A DNA stretch of 46,755 bases from the NCBI GenBank assembly GCA_020741775.1, contig DYYG01000018.1, positions 1 through 46,755 of the forward strand. Direction: 5' to 3'. The stretch is from Methylorubrum populi. Lineage in GTDB: Bacteria > Pseudomonadota > Alphaproteobacteria > Rhizobiales > Beijerinckiaceae. The notes under the pieces were generated by a model. It was not told the DNA's origin and did not search any database. It saw nothing but the letters and a program-made list of their open reading frames with translations. The translations under genes and the position numbers were made by a program. Positions 11,979 to 20,648 of this stretch are shown piece after piece; the stretch's first letter is position 1; every line of letters starts with the position of its first letter.

Positions 11979-13073
11979 ATGGACGCGCTCGTCGTCGGAG
12001 CGGGGGTGGTCGGGCTCGCGGTGGCGCGGGCCCTGGCTCAGCGTGGGCACGCGGTGATCGTGGCCGAGGCGGCGGAGGCGATCGGCACCGGAGTCTCGGC
12101 CCGCAGCTCGGAGGTGATCCATGGCGGGATGTATTATCCGCCGGGCTCGATCCGCGCCCGCCACTGCGTCGAAGGCCGCCGCCGGCTGGTCGCCTTCTGC
12201 GCGAGCCATGGCGTTCCCCATCGTCTTTGCGGCAAGCTGATCGTCGCCACCCGTCCCGAGGAGCGCGCCGCCCTCGAAACGATTTTCGCCCGCGGGGCTG
12301 CGAACGGCGTCGAAGACCTCGCCTGGATGGAGCGCGAGGAGGCAGTCGCCCTCGAGCCGGCGCTTGCCTGCGTCGCCGCCCTGCACTCGCCCGCCACCGG
12401 CATCGTCGATAGCCACGCCCTGATGCTGGCTCTGCTCGGCGATATCGAGGATGCGGGAGGCGCGCTGGCGCTGCGCACGCCGATCCAGGCGGCCGAGCGC
12501 CGCGACGGGCGGTGGCAGGTGCGCTACGGCGGCGAGACGCCGGATGTCCTCACCGTCGATGCCGTCGTCAACGCCGCCGGCCTGGGCGCGCAGGCCCTGG
12601 CCCGCCGGATCGACGGCGTCGCGGCCGAGAAGGTGCCGCGCCAAGTGCTCGCCAAGGGCAGCTATTTCGGTTGCACCGGAAAGCCGGCCTTCTCGCGGCT
12701 GATCTACCCGGCCCCGGTCGAGGGGGGCTTGGGCATTCATCTCACCCTGGATCTGGCCGGGCGGATGCGCTTCGGTCCCGATGTCGAATGGGTCGACGCG
12801 CCCGATTACGCGGTCGATCCGGCGCGGGCTGCGGCCTTCGCGGCAGCGATCCGGCGCTACTGGCCGGGCCTGCCGGAGGAGCGCCTGACACCGGATTATG
12901 CCGGCCTGCGCCCGAAGCTGACCGGGCCCGGCGAGCCGGCGGCGGATTTCCGGATCGACGGTCCGGAGACCCACGGCCTGCCGGGGCTGGTTCAGCTGTT
13001 CGGCATCGAGAGCCCCGGCCTGACCTCGTCCCTGTCGCTGGCCGAAGAGGTTGCCGGCCGGCTAGGGGAATAG
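11979..13073 (+). CDS. NAD(P)/FAD-dependent oxidoreductase, L-2-hydroxyglutarate/DAO type
   Basis: This 364-residue flavoprotein opens with the Rossmann dinucleotide motif (ALVVGAGVVGLAVARALAQRG). It follows the FAD-dependent DAO/L2HGDH pattern: ARSSEVIHGGMYYPPGSIRARHCVEGRR, LCGKLIVAT, ALEPAL, GIVDSHALM, VVNAAGLGAQALA, and near the end LFGIESPGLTSSLSLAEEVA. The family oxidises 2-hydroxy or amino acids using FAD; the substrate here is unproven. ATG 11979 has GGGAGAG upstream. It starts 42 bp after the fliO-like gene and ends 4 bp from the convergent transglutaminase gene. Confidence 0.85.
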   Translation: MDALVVGAGVVGLAVARALAQRGHAVIVAEAAEAIGTGVSARSSEVIHGGMYYPPGSIRARHCVEGRRRLVAFCASHGVPHRLCGKLIVATRPEERAALETIFARGAANGVEDLAWMEREEAVALEPALACVAALHSPATGIVDSHALMLALLGDIEDAGGALALRTPIQAAERRDGRWQVRYGGETPDVLTVDAVVNAAGLGAQALARRIDGVAAEKVPRQVLAKGSYFGCTGKPAFSRLIYPAPVEGGLGIHLTLDLAGRMRFGPDVEWVDAPDYAVDPARAAAFAAAIRRYWPGLPEERLTPDYAGLRPKLTGPGEPAADFRIDGPETHGLPGLVQLFGIESPGLTSSLSLAEEVAGRLGE

Positions 13074-13077
13074 GGCG

Positions 13078-13920
13078 TCAGGCGGCGTGTCTCACATCGC
13101 TGGCGGGGGTGTCCTCGTCCACCTCGTCGGTATGGACCGCGAAATGGACGAGCCGGGCCGTTCCGAAGCTGGTGGAGATCGCGCAATCCGTGGCGTCGCG
13201 GCCGCGGGCCATCACGATGCGGCCGATCCGGGGCGTGTTGTGGCGGGCATCGAAAGTGTACCAGCGTCCGCCGAGATAGACCTCGAACCAGGCCGAGAAG
13301 TCCATCGGATCCGGCACCGCAGGCACGCCGATATCGCCGAGATAGCCGGTGCAATAGCGCGCCGGGATGTTCATGCATCGGCAGAACGCGATGGCGAGAT
13401 GCGCGTAGTCGCGGCACACGCCGACCTGCTGGTGGTAGCCGTCGAAGGCCGTGCGGGTCGCGTCCGCCTGCTGATAGTCGAAGCGGATGCGCGTGTGGAC
13501 GTAGTCGACGATGGCCTGCACCCGCGCCCAGCCCTCCGGCGTCTGGCCGAACAGCTGCCACGCGATGGCGCAGAGCTTGTCGGTGTCGCAGTAGCGGCTC
13601 GCCATCAGGTAGAGCATCACGTCGTCGGGCAGGGCCTCGACCGGAACCTGCGCGGCCTCCGGTGCCACCACGTCGGGCAGCCCTGAATCCGCGACCAGAA
13701 CATCGGCCGAGAGGGTGAGGCGGCCGGCTGGCGCGAGAATGCGGGTGCAGACGTTGCCGAACGCGTCGAGCATCCGCCGCTGCGGAATTGGGGGATCGAA
13801 GCTGATCGTCTCGGGGCTGCGCAGATCGTTCTGGCGGGATGGATGTACGCTGAGAAGGAGCGACATCGGCGTCGGGGCATCCATTTCGAACGTGATGTCG
13901 TAACCGGTTTTGATGAGCAT
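13078..13920 (-). CDS. Transglutaminase-like domain protein
   Basis: This 280-residue protein has an N-terminal beta-rich domain (MLIKTGYDITFEMDAPTPM...) and a transglutaminase-like core with the nucleophile Cys169 in VGVCRDYAHLAIAFCR. Asp224 is in RWYTFDARHN. In many relatives the catalytic His precedes AWFE (xHAW); here the codon is TCG, giving Ser209 in MDFSAWFE. I start at ATG 13920; the upstream frame is not protein-like. Such proteins may act as cysteine proteases or amide-bond enzymes. It is divergent from ccmC and convergent with the FAD oxidoreductase. Confidence 0.85.
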   Translation of the reverse strand: MLIKTGYDITFEMDAPTPMSLLLSVHPSRQNDLRSPETISFDPPIPQRRMLDAFGNVCTRILAPAGRLTLSADVLVADSGLPDVVAPEAAQVPVEALPDDVMLYLMASRYCDTDKLCAIAWQLFGQTPEGWARVQAIVDYVHTRIRFDYQQADATRTAFDGYHQQVGVCRDYAHLAIAFCRCMNIPARYCTGYLGDIGVPAVPDPMDFSAWFEVYLGGRWYTFDARHNTPRIGRIVMARGRDATDCAISTSFGTARLVHFAVHTDEVDEDTPASDVRHAA

Positions 13921-14117
13921 GAGACGGCCCGTGACTGCGCTCTTCAATCCCGGCAAGTACAGTCGCGACCGGGATGAGCCATCAAGCGCCGGAGATCCGG
14001 AACGTTCCGGCGTTGCGATGCACAAATGTTTGGCAGCGACCGGAGAGGCGCGGAAGCGCGACCGGGACCAAGGCACGCATTGCCGCTGCAGCGCACTCAG
14101 CGGTATGGAGGCATCCC

Positions 14118-14924
14118 ATGTGGACCGCCCTCTGGAACCGCCTCGCCCATCCGGGCCATTTCCTGCGCTGGTCGGGCGCCGTCTTGCCCTGGCTCGCGGC
14201 GGCCTCGGCCCTGCTCGTCGCGGCCGGGCTCTACCTCACCTTCTTCGTCGTGCCCCCTGACTACCAGCAGGGCGACACCGTGCGGATCATGTACGTGCAT
14301 GTCCCGGCCGCGATCCTCGGCATGGGCTTCTACGGCGCGATGACGCTCTCGGCGATCGGCACCCTGGTCTGGCGTCACCCGCTGGCCGATGTGTCGCAGC
14401 GCGCCGCCGCGCCGATCGGTGCCGCCTTCACCCTGATCTGCCTCGTCACCGGCTCGCTCTGGGGCAAGCCGATGTGGGGCACCTACTGGGTCTGGGATGC
14501 GCGCCTGACCTCGATGCTGGTGCTGTTCCTGATCTATTGCGGCATCATCGCCCTGTGGCGGACCATCGAGGATCCGAGCCGGGCGGCGCGGGCGGTGTCG
14601 ATCCTGACCCTGGTCGGCGCGGTCAATCTGCCGATCATCAAATTCTCGGTGAACTGGTGGTCGACGCTGCATCAGCCGGCCTCGATCCTGCGCATGGGCG
14701 GCTCGTCGATCGATGCCTCGATGCTCTACCCGCTTCTGGAGATGGTGCTGGCCCTGACGCTGCTCGGCGTGACGCTGCACCTCCAGGCGATGCGCACCGA
14801 GATCTATCGCCGCCGCGTGCGTACGCTGCTGATCCGGCAGGCCGAGCGGCTCGATGCCGGGGCCCAGGGTCTGGCCCCGGTCACCCGCGCGGCCGCACCG
14901 CTTCCCATGGGTCAGGCGATCTGA
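14118..14924 (+). CDS. ccmC: Cytochrome c maturation heme-handling protein CcmC
   Basis: CcmC attaches heme to the chaperone CcmE at the periplasmic face during c-type cytochrome assembly. The 268-residue protein has six membrane segments, the tryptophan-rich WGTYWVWDARLT (WWD domain), and the flanking histidines in MYVHVPAAI and WWSTLHQPASI. I start at ATG 14118, which has GGAGG upstream; the longer frame is spurious. ccmD and ccmG follow. In this window ccmA and ccmB are about 16 kb away on the other strand. Confidence 0.96.
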   Translation: MWTALWNRLAHPGHFLRWSGAVLPWLAAASALLVAAGLYLTFFVVPPDYQQGDTVRIMYVHVPAAILGMGFYGAMTLSAIGTLVWRHPLADVSQRAAAPIGAAFTLICLVTGSLWGKPMWGTYWVWDARLTSMLVLFLIYCGIIALWRTIEDPSRAARAVSILTLVGAVNLPIIKFSVNWWSTLHQPASILRMGGSSIDASMLYPLLEMVLALTLLGVTLHLQAMRTEIYRRRVRTLLIRQAERLDAGAQGLAPVTRAAAPLPMGQAI

Positions 14925-14932
14925 GACGCGAG

Positions 14933-15085
14933 ATGGATTTCGGACCCTACGCTTCCTTCATCGGCGGGGCCTACGGCTTCGCGGCCCTGGTGCTCGGCGC
15001 CTTGATCGTCAACGGCTGGCGGGACGGCCGGGCCCAGCGGCGGGCGCTCGCCGCATTGCAGGACGAGCGGGGAGAGCAGGCGTGA
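14933..15085 (+). CDS. ccmD: Heme exporter accessory protein CcmD
   Basis: CcmD is a small one-pass membrane protein that stabilises the CcmABC complex and releases heme-loaded CcmE. The frame encodes 50 residues with DFGPYASFIGGAYGFAALVL, the family's aromatic N-terminus and membrane segment, then a basic helix. It lies 8 bp after ccmC, and its stop overlaps the ccmG start. Confidence 0.9.
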   Translation: MDFGPYASFIGGAYGFAALVLGALIVNGWRDGRAQRRALAALQDERGEQA

Positions 15086-15702
15086 GCACGGACGGCCGCG
15101 ACATTTCTGCCTCCGAGGATCGGGAGCGGCCCCGCCGCTCGCTCCTCGTGCTCCTGCCGGTCCTCGTCTTCGCGGTGCTGGCGGTGGCCTTCTTCCTGCG
15201 CCTGCGCTCCGGCGCAGACCCGCAGGCTCTGCCCTCGGCGCTGATCGGCAAGCCGGTGCCGGCCTTCGCCCTCGGCCCGGTTCCGGGGCTCGAGGCCGGC
15301 GGCAAGCCGGTGCCCGGCCTGTCGAGCGCCGATCTGAAGGGCCAAGTGACGGTCCTCAACGTCTTCGCCTCGTGGTGCGCCCCCTGTCAGGTCGAGCATC
15401 CGATGCTGATGCGGCTCGGGCAGGAGCCCGGCATCCGTCTCGTCGGCATCGACTACAAGGATCCGGGGGAGGCCGGGCGGCGCTGGCTGGATCGTCACGG
15501 CCTGCCGTTCTCGGCGGTCGGCTCCGACGCGACCGGCCGCGCCGGCATCGATCTCGGCGTCTACGGCGTGCCGGAGACCTTCATCGTCGGACCCGATGGC
15601 GTCATCCGCGACAAGCTGGTCGGCATCCTGACGCCGGAGAACTATGCCAGCGTTCTGGAGCGTATTCGTGCCGCCGGCCGGGGTGCTCCCGTGACGAACT
15701 GA
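15082..15702 (+). CDS. ccmG: Periplasmic thiol:disulfide oxidoreductase CcmG/DsbE
   Basis: CcmG keeps apocytochrome c cysteines reduced for heme attachment. The 206-residue protein has an N-terminal membrane anchor (about 20-41) and a periplasmic thioredoxin fold with the active site WCAPC (Cys99, Cys102), the cis-Pro loop GVYGVPETFIV and the family's acidic VGIDYKD. It starts with GTG 15082, overlapping the ccmD stop by 4 bases, which indicates translational coupling. A longer upstream frame crosses ccmD and is not real. Confidence 0.94.
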   Translation: MSTDGRDISASEDRERPRRSLLVLLPVLVFAVLAVAFFLRLRSGADPQALPSALIGKPVPAFALGPVPGLEAGGKPVPGLSSADLKGQVTVLNVFASWCAPCQVEHPMLMRLGQEPGIRLVGIDYKDPGEAGRRWLDRHGLPFSAVGSDATGRAGIDLGVYGVPETFIVGPDGVIRDKLVGILTPENYASVLERIRAAGRGAPVTN

Positions 15703-15824
15703 CCGGACCGTCAGCACGCGCTTGGAAACCTGAGATCGGAGGCGTATGCAGCCCGTGCCGGCTTGAAACCGTTCCAAGGTAAGCAAGCCGCCACTTTCGG
15801 CTGAAACCACGATCAAAGAGCGCC

Positions 15825-16568
15825 ATGCGGATCGGGCTGTTCGTCCCCTGCTACGTCGATGCCTTCGAGCCGGAGGTCGGCATCGCCACGCTGGAGCTGC
15901 TGGAACGCTTCGGCCTCACCGTCGAATACCCCTACGATCAGACCTGCTGCGGCCAGCCGATGACGAATACCGGCTGCCACCAGGAGGCGGCCGCCACCGA
16001 GGCCCTGTTCGTCAAGAATTTTTCCGGCTTCGACTACATCGTCGCGCCGTCGGGCTCCTGCGTGCATCAGGTGCGCGAGCACCTCACCGCGATTCCGCAG
16101 ACCGACGAGGTCAAGGCGGTGCGGGCCAAGACCTTCGAACTGGTCGAGTTCCTGCACGACATCCTCAAGATCGAGGCGCTGCCCTGGGCCGAATTTCCGC
16201 ACAAGGTCGCCTATCACTCGAACTGCAATGCGCTGCGCGGCATCGGCCATGCCCGGCCGACGGAGCTGAACCGCCCGTTCTTCTCGAAGCCCCTCAACCT
16301 TCTGAAGAAGGTGAAGGGGCTTGAGGTCGTCGATCTGACGCGGCCCGACGAGTGCTGTGGCTTCGGCGGCACCTTCTCGGTGTTCGAGCCGGCGGTGTCG
16401 GCCAAGATGGGCTATGACAAGGTGACCGATCAGGCCCGCGCCGGCGCCGCCTACGTGGTCTCGGCCGATTCCTCCTGCCTGATGCATCAGAAGGGCTGCG
16501 CGGAACGGCTCGGCCTGCCGCAGAAATACATCCACATCGCCCAGGTGCTGAACGGAGCCGCCGCATGA
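15825..16568 (+). CDS. lutA: L-lactate oxidation iron-sulfur protein LutA
   Basis: LutA is a subunit of the LutABC L-lactate dehydrogenase complex, which oxidises lactate to pyruvate. The 247-residue protein has two cysteine-rich CCG repeats (DQTCCGQPMTNTGCHQEA and DECCGFGGTFSV) with further ligands in PSGSCVHQVREHL and DSSCLMHQKGC, as in heterodisulfide-reductase-like domains. The first gene of lutABC, it overlaps lutB by 4 bases. No LutR/LldR regulator lies adjacent. Confidence 0.94.
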   Translation: MRIGLFVPCYVDAFEPEVGIATLELLERFGLTVEYPYDQTCCGQPMTNTGCHQEAAATEALFVKNFSGFDYIVAPSGSCVHQVREHLTAIPQTDEVKAVRAKTFELVEFLHDILKIEALPWAEFPHKVAYHSNCNALRGIGHARPTELNRPFFSKPLNLLKKVKGLEVVDLTRPDECCGFGGTFSVFEPAVSAKMGYDKVTDQARAGAAYVVSADSSCLMHQKGCAERLGLPQKYIHIAQVLNGAAA

Positions 16569-18139
16569 GCGCCGACGACCTGACCCCGCGCCAGACCGGG
16601 GACGTTCTCCACCCTGAGGTGCGTGCCCCCTCTGACGAGAGCGAGCGCGGCCCCGGCGGCGAACGGCTCCAGCACGCGGAAGCCGCCTCAAAGCCGATCC
16701 GGGCCGATGCCCCGCGCGAGCCGCAGCCCCGCGGCGCCAAGGTGCGCGGCAACAAGCCGATCGATCAGGCGGAGGCCGCCGAGCGCTTCCTCGCCGCGCC
16801 GCTGCACCAGAAGGCCCATGACGAGCGCCTGTGGGACGTGCGCCGCAAGCGCGATGTCGCCGCCCACGGAATCCCCGAATGGGAGGAGCTGCGGGAGCTC
16901 GCCTCGCAGATCAAGACGCACACTCTGACCCATCTCGACCACTACCTCGAACAGTTCGAGGCGGCGGCCAAGGCCAACGGCGTTCACGTCCATTGGGCGG
17001 AGGACGGGGCCGCGCATAACCGGATCGTCCTCGACATTCTGAAAAAGCACGGCGCCAAGTCGTTGGTGAAGTCGAAGTCGATGCTCACCGAGGAATGCGG
17101 CTTCCGCCACTTCATGGCGGCCAACGACATCGCGGTGATCGAGACCGATCTCGGCGAGCGCATCCAGCAGCTCGACGAGGAAGAGCCGAGCCACGTGGTG
17201 ATGCCGGCGGTCCACAAGACCCGCCTCGACGTCGCTGAGGTGTTCGCCCGGACCCTCGGCACTGACCCGGACAACGACGACGCGCATTACCTCGCCGAGA
17301 GCCAGCGCGAGACCACCCGGCCGCTGATCCTTCAGGCCGATGCTGGGCTCACCGGCTGCAACTTCGCCATCGCCGAGACCGGCACGGTGGTGACGTGCAC
17401 CAACGAGGGCAATGCCGACCTCTCCGGCAACGTGCCGCCGCTGCAGATCCATTCCATCGGCATCGAGAAGCTGATCCCGAAGGTCGAGCATCTCGGCGTG
17501 TTCATCCGCCTGCTGTCGCGCTCGGCGCTGGGTTCGCCGATCACCCAGTACACCTCGCATTTCCGGGGTCCCCGCGCGGGCACCGAGATGCACATGGTGC
17601 TGGTCGATAACGGCCGCTCCGAGCGGCTGGCGATGGAGGAGTTCTGGACCTCGCTCAAATGCATCCGCTGCGGCGCCTGCATGAACACCTGCCCGGTCTA
17701 CCGGCGCTCCGGCGGCCTCTCCTACGGCGCGACCTATTCCGGCCCGATCGGGCTCATCATCGATCCGACTTTCAACAAGCGGAAATACTCGACCCTGCCG
17801 TTCTCCTCGACCATGAACGGCTCCTGCACCAATGTCTGCCCGGTGAAAATCAACATCCACGAGCAGATCTTCGCCTGGCGCAAGGTGCTGGCGGAGGAGC
17901 ACCAGATCCCTTTGCTCAAGCAGGGCATGATGAAGGCGGCCGGTGCGGTGCTGAGCCGGCCGGCGGCCTATCGCGCGGCGATCCAGACCGCCGATTCGGC
18001 CCTGCGCGTGCTGCCGCGCTTCGCGGTCTACAACCCGGCCAACACCTGGGGGAAGAAGCGCGAGATGCCCCACGCCCCGCGCCAGAGCTTCCACGCGTGG
18101 TACCGGCAGAACCGCATGAAGAAGGAGACGGACGCGTGA
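16565..18139 (+). CDS. lutB: L-lactate oxidation iron-sulfur protein LutB
   Basis: LutB is the electron-transfer subunit of LutABC. The 524-residue protein has a LUD-type domain (TEECGFRHFMAANDIAV, GCNFAIAETGTVV) and a ferredoxin-like pair of clusters: CIRCGACMNTC (Cys366, 369, 372, 376) and CTNVC (Cys421, 425). The first 60 or so residues are polar, Pro/Glu/Arg-rich and beyond the usual family start. I see no better internal start with a ribosome site, and the ATGA overlap with lutA supports 16565. Confidence 0.93.
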   Translation: MSADDLTPRQTGDVLHPEVRAPSDESERGPGGERLQHAEAASKPIRADAPREPQPRGAKVRGNKPIDQAEAAERFLAAPLHQKAHDERLWDVRRKRDVAAHGIPEWEELRELASQIKTHTLTHLDHYLEQFEAAAKANGVHVHWAEDGAAHNRIVLDILKKHGAKSLVKSKSMLTEECGFRHFMAANDIAVIETDLGERIQQLDEEEPSHVVMPAVHKTRLDVAEVFARTLGTDPDNDDAHYLAESQRETTRPLILQADAGLTGCNFAIAETGTVVTCTNEGNADLSGNVPPLQIHSIGIEKLIPKVEHLGVFIRLLSRSALGSPITQYTSHFRGPRAGTEMHMVLVDNGRSERLAMEEFWTSLKCIRCGACMNTCPVYRRSGGLSYGATYSGPIGLIIDPTFNKRKYSTLPFSSTMNGSCTNVCPVKINIHEQIFAWRKVLAEEHQIPLLKQGMMKAAGAVLSRPAAYRAAIQTADSALRVLPRFAVYNPANTWGKKREMPHAPRQSFHAWYRQNRMKKETDA

Positions 18140-18741
18140 GCGCCCGCGACGCCATCCTGTCCCGGCTGCGGGCGAACCGTCCGGCCGGCGATTTCCCGCT
18201 GCCCGAGGTGCCGGCCTTCGCGCCCCTGGTCGGCGACGACCTCGTTGCCGAATTCACCGAACGTCTGGCCAAGATGGGCGGGCGGGTCGAGGCGGCGGGC
18301 GGCGCGTCCGACGCCTTCGCGCCGGTGCGGCATCGCCTGAACGGTGCCGCGGTGATCGCCTCCGCCGTGCCGGAATTTTCCGGCAACCGCGATCTCGCCA
18401 CGGTGCGAAAGCCCGGCGATCTCGCGGATGTCGATGTCGCGGTGGTGCGGGCGCGCTTCGGCGTGGCCGAGACCGGCTCGGTGCTGTTCACGGAACGCGA
18501 CCTGATCGTGAACTCCGTCGCCTATCTCGCCCAGCACCTGATCGTGCTGCTCGATCCCGCCGATCTCGTGGTGAACATCCAGGCAGCCTACCGACGGTCT
18601 GAGTTCGGGCAGGCAGCCTATGCCGTGCTCCATACCGGCCCGTCCGCCACTGCCGATATCGAGGGCGTGCTGATCCACGGCGCCCAAGGCGTGCGCTCCC
18701 TGACCGTGCTTCTCTTGCCGCGTGGAGCGTCGAAGGCCTGA
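18136..18741 (+). CDS. lutC: L-lactate oxidation protein LutC
   Basis: LutC is the third subunit of the LutABC complex, a LUD-domain protein. The 201-residue product opens MSARDAILSRLRANRP and carries FGVAETGSVLF, VAYLAQHLIVLLD and HTGPSATADIEGVLIHGAQGVRSLTVLLL, the conserved C-terminal block of the family. It starts with GTG 18136, overlapping the lutB stop by 4 bases. A longer frame running back through lutB is a shadow. Confidence 0.93.
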   Translation: MSARDAILSRLRANRPAGDFPLPEVPAFAPLVGDDLVAEFTERLAKMGGRVEAAGGASDAFAPVRHRLNGAAVIASAVPEFSGNRDLATVRKPGDLADVDVAVVRARFGVAETGSVLFTERDLIVNSVAYLAQHLIVLLDPADLVVNIQAAYRRSEFGQAAYAVLHTGPSATADIEGVLIHGAQGVRSLTVLLLPRGASKA

Positions 18742-18778
18742 CGGCTTGGCGGAAAGGTCCGCCGCCGTCGCGCCGCGC

Positions 18779-18812
18779 GGCAAGAATTTTTTTGCGGCAA
18801 GAATTTTTTTGC
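18779..18812. repeat. Perfect 17-bp tandem duplication
   Basis: The unit GGCAAGAATTTTTTTGC occurs twice head to tail (18779-18795 and 18796-18812). Each unit with its next base has GGCAA/TTGCC ends, so it can form a weak hairpin. It lies just after lutC and may be a duplicated weak terminator or a slippage product. Confidence 0.8.
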
Positions 18813-18890
18813 CAGGCGGGCGGATTAAAACGAAACATGGCCCGTTGATCTAAGTGTTCCGGTTGAGGCTGGACGAATCTCCAAACTCCG

Positions 18891-18921
18891 CCCGCCCGGC
18901 TCGCGCCGAGGCGGGTTTTTT
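18891..18921 (+). terminator. Intrinsic terminator after lutABC
   Basis: CCCGCC-CGGC (18891-18900) pairs with GCCG-A-GGCGGG (18905-18915) around a TCGC loop with one bulged A. Six T residues follow. It lies 150 bp after lutC and before the rplM promoter. Confidence 0.8.
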
Positions 18922-19050
18922 CTTGAAACCCGCTCTGCCGGGCGCTTATCCGACTCATGGCCCACGCGTGCTGACGCGGTACTCTGATACCGCAACGGCA
19001 AAGGCATTCGTTTCATTGCGCTTTTTTCGCCAGAGCCTGTTTGGCGTGCC

Positions 19051-19079
19051 TTGACGCCGACACGAATCCCCCGTAGTGA
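19051..19079 (+). promoter_or_regulatory. Candidate housekeeping promoter of rplM-rpsI
   Basis: TTGACG at 19051-19056 is followed after 17 bases by TAGTGA at 19074-19079, about 75 bp before the rplM start. The -35 is strong and the -10 weak. Confidence 0.4.
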
Positions 19080-19154
19080 CCCCGTCGCACGCCGCTGCGT
19101 CCTCACCGACGCGGCGGCGCCTTGTTTCAAACGTCACCGGCACGGGAATCGGCC

Positions 19155-19616
19155 ATGAAGACCACTTCGCTGAAGCCCGCCGACGTCGACAAGAAGTGGG
19201 TCGTGATCGACGCCGAGGGTCTCGTGGTAGGCCGTCTCGCTTCGATCGTGGCGATGCGCCTGCGTGGTAAGCACAAGGCCGCCTATACCCCCCATGTCGA
19301 TTGCGGCGACAACGTCATCGTCATCAATGCGGACAAGGTGAAGTTCACCGGCCGCAAGTACGACCAGAAGGTCTACTACCACCACACCGGCTACCCGGGC
19401 GGCATCAAGGAGCGCTCGGCGAAGTTCATCCTCGAGGGCCGGTTCCCCGAGCGTGTGGTCGAGAAGGCCGTGGAGCGCATGCTCCCCCGCGGTCCGCTCT
19501 TCCGTCAGATCCTCGGGAACCTGCGCGTCTACAAGGGCGCCGCTCACCCCCACGAGGCCCAGCAGCCGCAGGCGCTCGACGTCGGCTCCCTCAACCGTAA
19601 GAACGTGAGCGCTTGA
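19155..19616 (+). CDS. rplM: 50S ribosomal protein L13
   Basis: L13 is an early-assembly protein of the large ribosomal subunit. The 153-residue protein opens [22 protein letters not shown] and carries the family blocks [28 protein letters not shown] and [34 protein letters not shown] start at ATG 19155; the upstream in-frame ATG at 19122 adds residues foreign to the family. It forms the usual pair with rpsI, 2 bp downstream. Confidence 0.98.
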   Translation: MKTTSLKPADVDKKWVVIDAEGLVVGRLASIVAMRLRGKHKAAYTPHVDCGDNVIVINADKVKFTGRKYDQKVYYHHTGYPGGIKERSAKFILEGRFPERVVEKAVERMLPRGPLFRQILGNLRVYKGAAHPHEAQQPQALDVGSLNRKNVSA

Positions 19617-19618
19617 TC

Positions 19619-20104
19619 ATGGCGACCCTTCAGTCCCTCGCCGATCTCAATCGGGCGAACACCCAGACGAGCAGCCCCGAGAACGAGGCGCCCGTCCACG
19701 TCCAGAAGCTGGACGCCCAGGGCCGTGCCTACGCCACCGGCAAGCGCAAGGACGCGGTCGCCCGCGTCTGGATCAAGCCCGGCAAGGGTGAGGTCGTGGT
19801 CAACGGCCGCCCGGTCGAGACCTACTTCGCCCGCCCGGTGCTGCGCATGATCCTGCGCCAGCCGCTGGAGATCGTCGGTCGCGTCGACCAGTACGACATC
19901 ATGGTCACCGTGAAGGGTGGCGGTCTCTCCGGTCAGGCCGGCGCCGTGCGCCACGGCCTGTCCAAGGCCCTGACCTATTACGAGCCGGAGCTGCGCTCGC
20001 CGCTCAAGCGCGAGGGCTTCCTGACCCGCGACCCGCGCGTGGTCGAGCGTAAGAAGTACGGCCGCAAGAAGGCTCGCCGCAGCTTCCAGTTCTCGAAGCG
20101 CTAA
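19619..20104 (+). CDS. rpsI: 30S ribosomal protein S9
   Basis: S9 binds 16S rRNA in the small subunit head, and its basic tail reaches the P site. The 161-residue protein has [32 protein letters not shown] and [27 protein letters not shown], with the conserved terminal KR. The first 35 residues form an Ala/Gln-rich extension common in alphaproteobacteria. ATG 19619 is preferred over a TTG two codons earlier. Confidence 0.98.
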   Translation: MATLQSLADLNRANTQTSSPENEAPVHVQKLDAQGRAYATGKRKDAVARVWIKPGKGEVVVNGRPVETYFARPVLRMILRQPLEIVGRVDQYDIMVTVKGGGLSGQAGAVRHGLSKALTYYEPELRSPLKREGFLTRDPRVVERKKYGRKKARRSFQFSKR

Positions 20105-20128
20105 GGCGTTTCACCTGCGAGAATGCAC

Positions 20129-20162
20129 GAAGGGCGGGGCCGCGAGGCTCCGCCCTTCTTTG
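20129..20162 (+). terminator. Intrinsic terminator after rpsI
   Basis: GAAGGGCGGGGCC (20129-20141) pairs with GGCTCCGCCCTTC (20146-20158) with one G-U pair and a GCGA tetraloop, followed by a T-rich run. Confidence 0.9.
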
Positions 20163-20190
20163 TTTCCAGCTGCGAGGGGAGAGGTGCCGC

Positions 20191-20568
20191 ATGAAGAAGG
20201 GAGGGATCCCGGACCGTCCGGTACAGACGACCCCGCCGCTCGACCGCCGCTCGATCGTGGCCGAGGCCCTGTCCCGGCTCGCGCCGCGCCTTCCGGAATT
20301 CGAGGCGGAGGCGGTGCTGGACCGGGCGATGCGCAGCCCCGGATTGCGTGGCGCGATTCCCGAGACCGCCGCTTGGCTCGCGCTGACGGCCTTCGCCCGC
20401 CACACCTTCACCGAATACGATGACCTGCTGGCCGACGGCTACGACCGCGACAGCGCTCGCCATTTCGTGCTCGATGATATGAACGCGGTGCTGGCCGAGT
20501 GGGGCTGTCGCCGGCGCGTTTCCGAAGAGACCGAGGAGGTCTTACCGGATGATGTCTCGGAAGCGTGA
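20191..20568 (+). CDS. DUF2293-like protein
   Basis: A 125-residue soluble protein with GGGGAGAGG 6 nt before ATG 20191. The core LPEFEAEAVLDRAMRSP, AWLALTAFARHTFTEYDDLL and DRDSARHFVLDDMNAVLAEWG matches my memory of DUF2293 (a helical domain with H-x-x-T-x-Y-D). No biochemical role is known to me. It lies downstream of the rpsI terminator and 80 bp before the Mop protein. Confidence 0.72.
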   Translation: MKKGGIPDRPVQTTPPLDRRSIVAEALSRLAPRLPEFEAEAVLDRAMRSPGLRGAIPETAAWLALTAFARHTFTEYDDLLADGYDRDSARHFVLDDMNAVLAEWGCRRRVSEETEEVLPDDVSEA

Positions 20569-20648
20569 CGGGGAAAGAGGCGCCAAGCCTTGCCGGTCCT
20601 CGGCGGTTGAGGCAGGGAGGCCGCGTTTCAACACCGGAGTCAGCTCCC

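Larger units (their letters stand above)
18742..19154. other. Intergenic region between lutC and rplM
   Basis: This 413-base gap holds a 17-bp tandem repeat, a strong terminator at 18891-18921 and a candidate rplM promoter at 19051. Open frames here cross the terminator hairpin and have no ribosome site, so I call none. Confidence 0.6.
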
